DNA of 64,000 nt from Bettongia penicillata ogilbyi (lineage: Eukaryota; Chordata; Mammalia; Diprotodontia; Potoroidae), in assembly GCA_023548195.1 (NCBI GenBank), contig JAJHZJ010000028.1:1196001-1260000 (forward strand), written 5' to 3'. Within the stretch, counting starts at the first letter, position 1; each line of letters starts with the position of its first letter. Below, one piece after another: positions 24,430-34,760 of the stretch. The position numbers were made by a program, and so were the translations under genes. Below the pieces are notes generated by a model. That model ran no database searches and had not been told where the DNA came from. It saw only the letters and a program-made list of their open reading frames with translations.

Positions 24430-25780
24430 AGTTTCCCCATGTATATCATTTAAGGGACTTTTCAAACCAGGATCTCTTCACCTTGACAAAATCCCAGGAC
24501 TGGACACCCCTAAATAGTTCCAAAACCTATCAGATGAAACATATTACCCATATTCCTTATCAGACTGCTTATCTAAGGTCAGTAGCAATGTACAACAAAG
24601 AGGTAGAAGAGTCAGCTCCAGAGGAAAGTCATATGCTGTAGTCATCTAACATAGCCAGCCATTAAAGCAAAAATGACAGGTAGCCTAGAGAGTGGAGGGG
24701 GTAAGAGCTAAAAAAAGGGGTGGGGAAGAAATATTAGAAGTTGTGCAAAAATACAAGCAATAATAAAGAACCTGGCAACAAATGCTGATCTACACACAGC
24801 CGTATTCTCCTAGCTCTTTTGATTTGTACCCACAATTGGCCACTTACCCCTAACATTGAGGAGGGAATTAGCCAATTTGCTAAAGTTGGGAGAAAAGAAA
24901 AGTAAAGCTCAGTGGTGCTGCATTTCCAAAGACTCTCTCAAGGTTCTTTCTGGGAGCTCATTACAGCACTTAGGTTCACCCAACAACCACTGGCTTTGGA
25001 TTTCTATTTCTATAAAATTCCTATTCAGGAATCTAATGGCACACCATTGGAATTTACCCATTAGGTTAATCGGCACATTTTGGTGGAGGACCTGTGAATT
25101 TACCACCACTCCTTCCATTAAATTCTGTTTGACCCCAGCTAAGTTCCTATGTCATTTAAAAATCATCTTCTTGGTTTGACATAAAAATCCGGGGACAGGA
25201 AAAAGCACCTGTCATTTTCAATATTTGTTCTCCTGTTGGCAACCCTTCCCTAGAAGAATAGCATTGCTGTAAATGGGATTTTTATTTTCTTAGTATTTAA
25301 GTTTAAAAAAAAAACTTGGCTTCTGTAGAATAGAGAGCTTTACTATTCAGTCCTCTTCCTGAAAAAAAAAATTTGCTCTCAAAGGTTTTCTAGAAAAGAG
25401 GCATTGTCTTTGTTTCCTCCAGGTAAAAGATTTGCATGAAATACTTGGAACACCTTTATCTCTGTCTTCCTTTCTCTGTTCATCAATCATTTATTTCTTT
25501 TAAAATGGCATTTTTTCTACTTCATTGTTTATGAGAGACTTATAGGTGGCCCAGTTACAAAGAAACATACCTTTAATATTGAGTAATAAAATTATTTGGA
25601 TTAACATTGACCAACTATCATAACAGTATCTTGTACCTAAGTGCAAGACTTTAAACAATGATTGCATGCATATGTGAATGAAGGAATGAATTTGCTTGAA
25701 GGTCCTCAATGAGTATTTTAAAAGACCATCCATTAGATCATACAACCAGGACCAAAAAATCTTAGGCGTTCCAGTGGTAG
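24430..25780. other. Unassigned stretch; 24,840-25,180 is compositionally complex
   Basis: No repeats are recognised. The part at 24,840-25,180 has little simple sequence and carries overlapping open frames on both strands (107 codons plus strand at 24,856-25,179; 69 codons minus strand), neither with a recognisable domain. It may be a further conserved non-coding segment. Confidence 0.4.
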
Positions 25781-25784
25781 AGAT

Positions 25785-25885
25785 ACACACAGCTAGTCAG
25801 CGTCTGAAGCCAGATTTGAACTCATGAAGGAGAATCTACCCTAGTTCCAGCACTGTATCCACCATACCACCTACCTGTCCAAGAG
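25785..25885 (-). repeat. MIR/CORE-SINE head fragment, inverted
   Basis: 'acagctagtcagcgtctgaa', 'gccagatttgaactcatgaa' and 'accataccacctacctgtcc' form the inverted tRNA-like head of a CORE-SINE. Confidence 0.65.
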
Positions 25886-26960
25886 TTCCCTTTGGAGTAG
25901 AGAATTTTCTCATAGCAATAAAAAGGATGGAGTAGAAGAAAATTGTCTGCTCTGTACTAACTAGATCTCCTCTTTCTCTTTTCCTTTTTCTTGCTTTCTT
26001 TCCTCTCCCTTTACCTCCAATCAGATTTCCCATTCTGCAAAGCTGCCAGTGTTGAACCAATTACAGTTATAGGCACTAACATTTGAAACATCACTAGACT
26101 CAGTGTTCTAAAGGGGTATTTATTTCAAAAGAAAAAGAGAGAGAAACTTAACTCTTCTGTTGGTAGAGGAATAGAGATAATCGGTTTCCACCATGACTTT
26201 CCAACTGTGAACTATTGATAGTTCTTCTATCGGTGGTCCATGGTTGATTTAATCACTTCCACCAGGGTCACAGCCTCAGATAATAGTGATATGTGATATG
26301 AGATTTTCTGCTTCTAATGCTGCTTACTATTATTTGGGTGCTTTCCTGTACCTAACACCCTTGTCATTCTGGACCCCTCATAAGAGCTCTCAAGGCAGTC
26401 AAATAGTAGTAATTGTGTTGTTTCATATCCTGAAGCTGCACGTCATCCACCTGCCCTTTTGTATCTTTGCAAGTGACTCTATAGCTCCAATGACTCAGGA
26501 AAACCAGAGTTATTGCCTGTGGAGAGGGGAGGATGTGAGTTGATACAATGAATAGTCAAAATTAGTAATAGAGAATCCTCAAATGTAGAAGGCCTTCTAA
26601 GTTAAGAGTCTCACTAAAACATAAGAATCTTTGTGACACCAGTCATTACATTTCTTTTGCAACTCAGTCTTTATAGTATTTTACAAGTCATTATTTCATG
26701 TTGATGCTACAGAAAACATGTAGGAAAGAAGTCCATATAATGAATTCCTTTTTTTTTTCTTGGCCCAGAACTGTTATTTCATTGATATGGGCTAATTCTT
26801 GGTGTGGATAGTCTCTTCACTAATGCCAATAGGAAATTCATCTGCTATTTGTTGCCTATGTTACCTAAGGTCTCTGAGAGATTAAGAGACTCCTGCACAA
26901 TTATTTATACTTTCATTTTGATGTACAAAACTTCATTTATAAAATGTTGCCTGGATGTAT
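25886..26960. other. Unassigned non-coding stretch
   Basis: A pyrimidine-rich tract lies at 25,965-26,020. No repeat family and no convincing coding frame. Confidence 0.5.
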
Positions 26961-26964
26961 TGAA

Positions 26965-27197
26965 GGCAGCAAGGTGGCCCCATGGATAGAGGGACCAGGC
27001 CTATGGTCAAGAAGACCCCTTTTCCTAAGTTCAAATATGACCTCAGATGCTAGCTGTGTGATCCTGGGCAAGTCACTTAACCCTGTTTGCCTCAGTTTCC
27101 TCATTTGTAAAATGATCTAGAGAAGGAAATGGCTAACCACTCCTGTATCTTTGCCCAGGATGGGTCAGTCACAACTGAAACAACTGAACAACAAAAA
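26965..27197 (+). repeat. Marsupial CORE-SINE (Mar1/WSINE type)
   Basis: The best-preserved copy in the window: head 'ggcagcaaggtggccccatg', 'agttcaaatatgacctcaga', core 'gtgtgatcctgggcaagtca', 'cagtttcctcatttgtaaaa', then 'gagaaggaaatggctaacca' and a tail 'caactgaacaacaaaaatga'. It appears younger than the MIR-like copies because its words are closer to consensus. Confidence 0.85.
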
Positions 27198-27199
27198 TG

Positions 27200-27540
27200 A
27201 AGAAAGAAATTACATTCACAAGGATCAAGCTTAGATATGATTTGTTGATATTCAAACAAAGCATACAGTTAGTACATATGCCAAACTGTCACATAGCTGC
27301 CCAAAACATGTCATAACATAGATAAGGCCCATTCATGTGCTTGTCAGTTTTGCCAGGAACACAGACCAACATTTGTGACTCTTAAATCTGAGCCCTCAAA
27401 GGTTTTATATTTAAGTTGACAAAGGGAGAATGAAGATCTTATAAAAATCACCAATTTAAGATAAGCAGAGCTGAGGGACCTCTGAATTTACCAGTTAGAA
27501 ATAAGCTAGATAAAAATACACAAAGATGTCAATTTAAACA
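27200..27540. other. Unassigned non-coding stretch
   Basis: I see no recognisable repeat here. Confidence 0.5.
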
Positions 27541-27544
27541 CAGG

Positions 27545-27665
27545 AAATGAAAAGGACCTTAAAGATCATCTGGTCCAACCTCCTCATTTTACACATGATT
27601 CACAAACTGAATCCCATGGAGTTTTAGTGACTTGTCCAAGGTCACCCAGCTAGATATAGCATGCA
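27545..27665 (-). repeat. MIR-related SINE, inverted
   Basis: 'aagatcatctggtccaacct', 'cctcattttacacatgattc', 'agtgacttgtccaaggtcac' and 'ccagctaga'. Confidence 0.7.
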
Positions 27666-27684
27666 TGAAGGAAAATAGCACGAA

Positions 27685-28115
27685 TTATGCAGAGGCCATA
27701 TCATAAAGGGTTTTCAATACCATTCAGAAGTATGAATTTTATCCTAGAGAGAAGCAGTAGAGATTTTTGGTTAGGAGATGGATATTGTCGTACCTATGTC
27801 TGAAGAACATTGGCAGCTGTATGGAGGACAGACTGGAGTCAGAAACTATAAGCAAGAACAATTAAGAGGCTACAGTAGATGATGCAGGCCTAGACAAAGA
27901 TAATGATTATATAAGTAAAAAAAGGGGGAATACATGTAGAGGTGATGGAAAATACAATCAGTAAGGCAGGGCAACCAGTTCAATATAAGAAGGGGAAGGG
28001 AGAGTGAGGAAAGAGTTAAGGGTTCAGATCTAAGTGACAAGAAGATTGGTGGCACATTTTACAGAAGTAAGGAAGTTTGGAGTAGAGATAGATAGTAGAG
28101 ACATGGTAGGGGTAG
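27685..28115 (-). repeat. L2 LINE, inverted
   Basis: 'tcataaagggttttcaatac', 'ttttggttaggagatggata', 'attggcagctgtatggagga', 'aagaggctacagtagatgat'. This is the complement of the L2 reverse-transcriptase end; the rest is strongly eroded. Confidence 0.6.
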
Positions 28116-28183
28116 TGTTTACAGTATATTGCATATCCCAAAATATAGACCATGGCAGTATGATTGTAGGGGGCCACTGAAGT

Positions 28184-28389
28184 TTATTCTGGGTGAAATA
28201 CCACAATGAAACCAAAAATTTTATTACTGGTAGACATAAGATAAGCAACACTGGTTGGCAATGTAATACACAGACATACGGAACAGGAGGTGGTTGCTTC
28301 CACATTTTCTCTTTGTCCTAGGTAAATTTTCACGCCAATCAGTAAGATCAGAGCTAAAAAGAAAAACATGATTCCAGTCCCTAAACACG
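28184..28389 (-). other. Possible membrane-spanning exon or chance frame
   Basis: The minus strand has an open frame whose start region reads as a strongly hydrophobic segment (Leu, Ile, Phe and Val over about 20 residues) followed by a Lys/Tyr and an Arg-Glu-Asn stretch, then a stop near 28,184. A splice acceptor-like 'ctaatctcag' directly precedes it, and a second acceptor-like 'tgtttttctttttag' lies within it. I do not recognise the protein, and A/T-rich sequence often produces hydrophobic frames by chance, so this is only a candidate. Confidence 0.15.
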
Positions 28390-28407
28390 CTGAGATTAGG
28401 TGTAAAC

Positions 28408-28573
28408 CAGGAGCAGGGCACCTGCAGTCTTGAGATCATGTGTGGCACTTTGACTGAATCTAAGCTTCACAGAACACTTAGAGAATTATTCAGTGAAGTT
28501 TGGATTCAAAAGGCTGCACTTGAAAATCTAGAGGGCCACATGTGACCTTGAGGCCCCAAGTTTCCTACCCCTG
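28408..28573. mobile_element. hAT-type miniature transposon with long inverted arms
   Basis: The element begins 'caggagcagggcacctgcag' and ends 'aagtttcctacccctg', imperfect forms of the CAGGGGTGGGNAAC type of hAT terminus. The arms are inverted copies: 'tgtggcactttgactgaatc' on the left mirrors 'ggattcaaaaggctgcactt' on the right, meeting near 28,480. The 8-base flanks gtgtaaac and gtttagat agree at five positions, as expected of an old 8 bp hAT duplication. It is non-coding and therefore non-autonomous. Confidence 0.6.
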
Positions 28574-28584
28574 GTTTAGATTGT

Positions 28585-29145
28585 AAAATGTGTTTTGGTT
28601 ACAGAATGAAAATCAAAAATTTAACAAGGAATTAAAAGGAATTTTTTAAGTGTAAACTTAGTAATTCTCTGACATCAGGAGAAAGGAGGACGAATAAATA
28701 AGAGATACTTGACCTCTGTGTTTCCGCTAGCATTTAGTAGTCTAGTTGGTTGTAGTAGTTTATAAACCTAATCTACACCCTCAAAGATCTTTAATCCACC
28801 TGTCCTTGTCAGAGAGAAGCTTACCAGCCCTTACCAGATGGAGACAAAGAGCAGCAGACAGCTATGAAGATGAAGAAAATCTCAAGTTCATCCAGAATTG
28901 CCTCCTACAATGCAAAAGTACCAGTGTCTTAGAGTGATGTTAGCATTTTGCTGGTCTCTATGGAATATCACATTTGGGCTTGTCTCCACTCTTTATTGTC
29001 TATCGCATTATCTCCACCGGGTGTCTCTGAAGATCTCTGGTTGCTAAAATGTACTTTTCTAATACCCACTGGCCTTCAAATTTCAGCATGTCCATAGTCA
29101 TATAATACTCTCTACTATCAATGACTAATTTGCACTGGCTAATAA
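28585..29145. other. Unassigned non-coding stretch
   Basis: No repeat family is recognised. The 63-codon frame at 28,746-28,937 has no recognisable domain. Confidence 0.45.
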
Positions 29146-29149
29146 GTTT

Positions 29150-29308
29150 CTCTCTAGGTGGACTGAAGTTCTTGAGAACATAGATTGTGAGGTCCTAGAA
29201 GGCAGAAATGTTTTTTGCCCTTTTTTTTTTTTGGTATTCCCAACATGTAACACAATGCATGGTGCATAGTGGGTACTCAAGAAATTTTTATTGATTGATA
29301 GATTGGAA
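29150..29308 (+). repeat. L2 LINE 3' end
   Basis: 'tgaggtcctagaaggcagaa', 'caatgcatggtgcatagtgg' and 'gggtactcaagaaattttta' then 'ttgattgatagattgg'. The normal L2 terminus with GATT units. Confidence 0.7.
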
Positions 29309-29309
29309 G

Positions 29310-29845
29310 ACTAAGGTGATGAGCTACCACACCAACCAGGCAACTAGCAAAAATTTACAGATGCCCAGAGCTAAGAATATCTATTGATACGATTTCCTTT
29401 CTCTCAGTGCCAGAAAATCATCAGACTTAGAGTTAGAAAATTCTTTTTAACTTCCTGTTAAATTTCTAATTATCATCTTTGTCACCAAAACATATTAGCA
29501 GCAATCAAATCCAACTAATCTCAGAAGAGCTACACAAGGAGTGGGATAATGGGTGAGGGCATTAAAATAATTTTTGTTGTGAGGTTTTAATTTTGTGTGT
29601 TATAGTCTTGAATCTGGAGGTCACCATCCTTTCAATAACTATTATTTAAATTGATTTTTAAGCTCCCTTAGAAACCAAAAATTTTGGCTAGTTCAATGTT
29701 TAGATGAGATTGAAATCTTCTCAACACAATGAAAAACAATAAAAGTACTTTTCTCATTCTGTCTGAGATTTTTAGAGTGTAAATAAGTCCACATATATGA
29801 GGTTGGACTGCCCCCAGAGGACAAGCAGGTACTCATCTGGTGTAT
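29310..29845. other. Unassigned AT-rich stretch
   Basis: I see no recognisable repeat or coding potential here. Confidence 0.5.
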
Positions 29846-29849
29846 TACT

Positions 29850-30118
29850 TTAAATATCTAAGATAATAACTAGCATTTCTGTATCTTTAAGATTTATAAC
29901 CCCTTAAAGTTTACAAAGTATTTTACAAATATTAACTTTTTTTTGTATCTTCACAACAATCCTGGAAAGTGTGTGCTATTATTATCCCCATTTTACAGAG
30001 ATAGGTTAAGTGACTTGCACAAGGCCACACAGAAACACAGTTTCTGAGGCCAGATTTGGACTCAGGTCATTCCAACCCAAGAATTAGCCTACTATTCATT
30101 GTACCACCAGTGTCTTAA
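29850..30118 (-). repeat. MIR/THER-like SINE, inverted
   Basis: A nearly complete inverted copy: 'gtttacaaagtattttacaa', 'cttcacaacaatcctggaaa', 'ttattatccccattttacag', 'gttaagtgacttgcacaagg' and the head 'attcattgtaccacc'. Confidence 0.8.
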
Positions 30119-30369
30119 ATTTGTTAAGAATGAAAAAATGTGAAATTGAGACAATAGGGTCCTCCACACCTTACAATTCTATTGACATCAATGAGATTAA
30201 CCTGACTTCCCTTATGGAAGCAATAATTGAACTTGTTGTCCATGAAGTACTAGGAAAAAAATCACTAAATGAATTCCAAATGCTGTGTAATCATTGCATA
30301 GATGAGTTACTACTCTGATAATTGTAAGTTCAAAATGAATTCCCAACTGAATAAACCAATCGAAAATAG

Positions 30370-30475
30370 CTATGACATGCATCAAGCTAAGCACTGGAGA
30401 CATAGGGAAACATGAAAACATCCCCTGCCCTGTAGGTGTTTACATTTTAATGTAGGAGACAAATGTACATTAGTT
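30370..30475 (-). repeat. L2-like 3' fragment, inverted
   Basis: 'aagctaagcactggagacat' and 'tcccctgccctgtaggtgtt' resemble the inverted L2 end. Its right part belongs to the duplicated segment described at 30,415. Confidence 0.5.
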
Positions 30476-30517
30476 CTTTATCAGCAGGATTACTGATGGT
30501 TAAGTGTATTTTTTTTT
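30415..30517 (+). repeat. Duplicated 0.1 kb segment, copy A
   Basis: About 100 bases reappear in the same orientation at 31,849-31,950 with few differences. The shared part extends past the L2-like words into 'gttctttatcagcaggatta', which is not an L2 word that I know, so the similarity reflects a local duplication and not only shared repeat ancestry. Confidence 0.7.
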
Positions 30518-30564
30518 CCCACCAGAAGGAGGAACTGAAAAATCAAAGTGGGTTGAAATGGATG

Positions 30565-30566
<2 letters not shown>

Positions 30567-30620
<54 letters not shown>
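30567..30620 (+). repeat. (GT)n microsatellite
   Basis: An almost pure run of about 27 GT units. Frames reading Cys-Val repeats across it are chance. Confidence 0.97.
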
Positions 30621-30621
<1 letters not shown>

Positions 30622-30639
30622 GGGGGAAAAATCAAAGGA

Positions 30640-31090
30640 ACTTTGGATCACTGGAGGGAGAGGGAAGGAGAGATATGTTCCAGGTCAGTAGCTATCTGAC
30701 TGCCAGAGAAGAGAGTTGCTATCGTGAACTAAATATAATTGCGAGCAGTTGATTCCTTGTCTGGCTCAATGATCCACTTAAGGACTGATCTATCTGGCTA
30801 GAATTTGCTACCACATTCAGGCCTGGCAAATCTATACCTTCTCCATTTCCTCTCCTCCCCCTGTCTCATTGATGCATAGTGAACTAGCATCACCTTAAGT
30901 ATTTCATGTTCTCGTTAAATCTTGCTTATTTGCTGTCTGCAATCTTATAGTGGGTTTTGCTCCAGATAAATATAAGCTGATTTTTATTGCCTTCTGAGCA
31001 ATTGCTTACTATAAAAAAGTGGGTCATACTATATGGAAGGACGAAAAGATACTGGAACCAACAGACCTAGATTTAGCCATTAGCCAATTT
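30640..31090. other. Unassigned non-coding stretch
   Basis: I see no recognisable repeat or coding potential here. Confidence 0.5.
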
Positions 31091-31094
31091 TAAA

Positions 31095-31565
31095 GCTCTC
31101 TGTATTTCAGTTCAAGAGGTTTCATGTATAAATGGCAAGAGACAGTCAAAGGCAACCCAGTTGGGAAGATTCTAGTAGCTTGAAGGACCTGGAAGTGTGT
31201 TTGAGTTAGCCATTGAAGGAAGCCAGGGATTCCAAAAGTAGGAGGTGAGGAAGGAGAACATTCCAAGTCTTGGAGGATAGTCAATGGAAAGACATGAAGA
31301 GGGCAGACAGCATGTGTTAAGTATGACTAAATCATAAAGAGCATGAAGGGGAGTCATGTGACTGTGAGATGGCTGGAAAAGTAAGAATGGGTTAGGTTGT
31401 GAAGAACCTTAACTGCCCAACAGATTAGTATTTACATCTTATGTAATAGATAGTAGTGAAACATTGAAGGTAATTGAGTGGGGGTGGGAAAGAGAGGAGG
31501 AATGTGTGGATGCGACTGTGGTTAACCTGACGAATTAGAAAAATCACTATGGCAGCAGTGTGGGC
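31095..31565 (-). repeat. L2 LINE, inverted
   Basis: 'gcaacccagttgggaagatt', 'gaaggagaacattccaagtc', 'gttgtgaagaaccttaactg', 'gaaaaatcactatggcagca'. The complement of the L2 coding end and 3' part; heavily mutated. Confidence 0.7.
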
Positions 31566-31654
31566 TGTATGGTTCTAACAACCAAATCATGAAGCAGATC
31601 TTTAAGGAAAGAGAAAACAAAATTTTGCCAATGCATGTACTATATATACTTATT

Positions 31655-31846
31655 CTAAATAAGTGCTATAAAATGACAATAAAAAATATAGCTAACACAA
31701 AGCATTTTCATATATGGAAAGTTATGCATATGTATATGCATATATATGTAAAATCTCTTTTGATTTTCACAACAACCCTGTAAGGTGGGTATTAATATAA
31801 TTCTCATTTTGCAGATGAGATAACCAAAGCTGAGAGCGGTTGAGTT
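31655..31846 (-). repeat. MIR-like SINE, inverted, first half of a split copy
   Basis: 'gattttcacaacaaccctgt', 'aaggtgggtattaatataat', 'cattttgcagatgagataac' ends abruptly at 'ggttgagttg'. The expected continuation ('agaataatacagctattag', then 'cttgaggcaggattc'-like words) is found at about 32,185-32,270, beyond an insertion. Confidence 0.65.
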
Positions 31847-31848
31847 GG

Positions 31849-31950
31849 TAAACATCCCCTGCCCTTTAGGTGTTTACATTTTAATGTGGGAGACAACTGC
31901 ACGTTAGTTCTTTATCAGCAGGATTACTGAGGGAAAGTGCATTTTTTTTC
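31849..31950 (+). repeat. Duplicated 0.1 kb segment, copy B
   Basis: The partner of 30,415-30,517. It sits inside the interrupted MIR-like SINE, so this copy is probably the daughter and was inserted here together with the following SINE sequence. Confidence 0.65.
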
Positions 31951-31954
31951 TTTC

Positions 31955-32182
31955 ATATTTTTAAAGTGCCTACTATGTGTCCTGAAGGAAATTTACAAAT
32001 ATGATCTCATTTTATCCTCACAACAACCCTGCCAGATAGGTATGATCACGGTCTTCACTTTACAGTTGAGGAAACTGAGGCATGCAGAGGTTAAGTGATT
32101 TGACACCCAGCTAGCTTTAGACTGCATTTGAACTTGAGTCTTCCTGACTCAAAGCCCATCACTTTATTCACTGTGTCACTTA
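31955..32182 (-). repeat. MIR-like SINE, inverted, within the insertion
   Basis: 'aaagtgcctactatgtgtcc', 'tcctcacaacaaccctgcca', 'tttacagttgaggaaactga', 'ggttaagtgatttgacaccc' and head 'ttattcactgtgtcactta'. A complete inverted copy. Confidence 0.75.
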
Positions 32183-32184
32183 GT

Positions 32185-32275
32185 TATTAAATAACTCTCC
32201 TAGAATAATACAGCTATTAGTCTCTGAGGCAGGATTCAAACTCAGGTCATCCAAGAGGCATATTTTACCTGTGAT
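32185..32275 (-). repeat. MIR-like SINE, inverted, second half of the split copy
   Basis: 'tagaataatacagctattag' then 'caggattcaaactcaggtca'. Together with 31,655-31,846 it makes one inverted SINE. Confidence 0.6.
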
Positions 32276-32549
32276 CCATTGTGATCTATTTTTATTATTA
32301 TTTCTGTATACTTGGGGTAGGAATTGATGAAATAATCTTGCTTCTCAAATGTTTATTTTCTTCCTAAATTCACTTGGGGGGGAGGTATTTAATATAGCGT
32401 AGAGTATGCAGACAGTAATATCCTGGGTAGTCAGTATATATTCTTGTCACCCAATACTCTGTTCTTCTTTTAGCAATTCTACTGCATCCCTTTTAATCTA
32501 CTGGCCTGTTTTTGATACTTTGGGGAGCCTGGAAATCATTCTGCTGCCA

Positions 32550-33480
32550 AAAGCCTGGTGAAGGGGGGAAGAAGGGGCAGTGGAAGCTTCTGCTTGGCAA
32601 ATACAAAGCAGCATTCTCTCATCTAGCAAAACAATGAGATTAGCTCTTTTATCACTAATTTTTGCTCTCCTTCACTGCTTGGTAAACACGGCCTGTATGG
32701 CTTTGCTCCTTATCAGCTGCAAAATGAATCTGCTTTTGTTGAAGCACCGTCAATCAGAAGGGTTTTTCTGTTCATATACTTCGTGATATGCCCAACTGAA
32801 AAAGACAGACTCTCATTTTCTCCCTGCAATATCTAACCCTCACTTTAACAGTAAGAAACCATAATTAAACAAAGCAAAACAACCCCTCTCCTCCCTTCCT
32901 CCCAATAAAAAGAGCTTTCTGTATAGAAAAATCTGGAGTTCAGTTGCTCAATAGGGCAGACTCAGATAAAAACAATGTAGGTCAAAAGTATTAACGCTTG
33001 GATTAGAGGACGTTCAGCCTGGTAGGCTCTGGTTCGACAGTGCCTTTCTAATGGGCTGGTTTGCTTCCAACGTGTCATGTAAACACTAACATTAGCTAAG
33101 GCTGGGGTGGTCTGGGGCCAGCTTGATCTTTGATTAGCTACAAAAACATTCAGTTCTATGTATCCCAATCTGAATAGTCAATGAGCCTTGTTATTCTGGT
33201 TTATCCCTCTTGATTGTGTCATTTCCAAATAGACCTTAATTTGACTTCCTGCCAGCATCCTCCTCCTGGTTTTTGTTGTTGTTCCTTGGGGATTGACAAC
33301 TTCCTTCTCGTTCTTTAATTTGAAGTCCAGGACCTAAGACTTGACAAAGGATGCCCTTTATCACCAGGAAAAGCCAAAGATGCTTGCGGGCTCTCTTGGA
33401 ATATAGCCTCATTTGATTGTACACTTGTCAATATACCATAAAGCAGTTATTTTTCTGGAGCTCAGGACGTTACATCATCC
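32550..33480. promoter_or_regulatory. Candidate conserved non-coding element or enhancer
   Basis: Roughly 0.9 kb free of recognisable repeats and of sustained coding frames. It includes a forkhead-type core TGTAAACA at 33,078-33,085, a TCF/LEF-like CTTTGAT at 33,128-33,134 and TAATTA-like words near 32,863. Single motif hits are common by chance; the case rests on the contrast with the surrounding repeat-rich sequence. The target gene is outside the window. Confidence 0.3.
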
Positions 33481-33484
33481 TTTT

Positions 33485-33790
33485 GTTCCTAGGGTGCCCA
33501 GAAAGTAGAGTTGAATGCTCTGAAAGCAATTCCTGGAACAGACTTCTTCTTAACGCCTAAGCCATCTAACTACCCACCATACATCCACAAACTCTAATTC
33601 CATTATGCATAAATGAGGTAGAGGAGTGACATAAAAGATATGTCTACCTTTGGATATCTAGTAAAGGACCACCATAATATTCAGTCATTCAACAACTGCA
33701 TTTGAATATATTTGATTTCCCATGGAAAGCTTAAGGTACTCTCTCTTTATGCTAATTGGTATAACTGCTCTCAGGAATTGTGATTCTCTG
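33485..33790. other. Unassigned non-coding stretch
   Basis: I see no recognisable repeat or coding potential here. Confidence 0.5.
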
Positions 33791-33794
33791 CTCC

Positions 33795-33915
33795 TTTCTT
33801 CTGTGCAAATACTGCTCATCTTTTAAATCCAAGCTCCTCCTTGAGGCTTTCCTTGATTTTTCCTCCATGGAACTTTCCCAGAAACTTTTCATTTCTTTGA
33901 ATGACAACACTTTTA
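33795..33915 (+). repeat. L2 LINE fragment
   Basis: 'ctgctcatcttttaaatcca' followed by 'gctcctccttgaggctttcc' and 'ttgatttttcctcc' is the L2 coding end, sense direction. Confidence 0.6.
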
Positions 33916-34039
33916 ACTAGAGAAACTTATGATGAAGGAACTAGATGACTTCAAAGATTATCTAGTCCCTGAGGCATGAATCTCTACTATGAAATCCATA
34001 AAAAGAATGAGCAAACCTTTATAAAGGAACTTGAGTGAG

Positions 34040-34172
34040 GAATATGGAGAGAAGAAAAAGAAAAAGAAGGTAAAGGATCTAAGGAGAAGACAAAAAAGGA
34101 TATGAGCTGAGGAAAGAAGAGGAGAGAGAAGGAAAGGCTAAGAAGAAAGAAAAGAAAAAAGAAAAGGGAATT
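34040..34172 (+). repeat. Purine-only-like tract
   Basis: About 130 bases almost entirely A and G on this strand ('gagaagaaaaagaaaaagaa' and similar). Such tracts can adopt triplex structure; here it may simply be low-complexity drift. Confidence 0.8.
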
Positions 34173-34407
34173 GATAAGTTAAAATCAAATTGGCACGACA
34201 GAGACGGAAGGAAAAATAAGTTGAGCATCACTGTCAACATATTAAGAGGTTATCAGAAGTCTATCAATACATTAAGAGGGTGTAAAGAGGTAAGAAAGAG
34301 AATGATAACTTTGAAATATCAATCATCCACAGTTTACCTCCAGCACATCTTTAAGGAAACTACTAGAAAGAATGATAAAGAATGTGGATCTCACTTCTGT
34401 TAAGTAC

Positions 34408-34525
34408 AGTCAGTGAGTCAGTCCATAAGCATTTTGTCAAGTGCCTTTTATGTACCAGGCACTGTACCAAATGCTAGAGATACAAAGTCTCTGCTCTCAA
34501 GGAGTTCACAGTCTTTTGGGGAAGA
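34408..34525 (-). repeat. L2 LINE 3' end, inverted
   Basis: 'cagtgagtcagtccataagc', 'tgtaccaggcactgtaccaa', 'ctgctctcaaggagttcaca'. A short inverted terminus directly followed by a TA-rich microsatellite. Confidence 0.8.
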
Positions 34526-34612
34526 TATATATACATATATATATATACATATATATATATATACACGTATACACCTATATATACACATATATGTATACAT
34601 ACGTACAAGCAA
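34523..34612. repeat. (TA)n/(ATAC)n microsatellite
   Basis: TA runs alternate with CATA and GTATACA units. Both strands show Tyr/Ile-rich chance frames over it. Confidence 0.9.
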
Positions 34613-34671
34613 GAAATATACAGGATAAATAGAGAACATCAAAAATATGCAAGGACTTATGTTCCTAAAAT

Positions 34672-34760
34672 GTATAGCATGATAGGATATGATATAATAT
34701 AACATGACATGGTATGATATGATGTATAATATGGTATGGTATGAAATGATGTGATATAGT
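34672..34760. repeat. Degenerate GATAT/GGTAT pentamer array
   Basis: Units such as gatat, gatgt and ggtat repeat about fifteen times with changes. A decayed minisatellite-like tract. Confidence 0.8.

Noticed and set aside
30463..30752. Plus-strand frames with repeated Cys-Val
   Set aside because: A translation of the (GT)n microsatellite.
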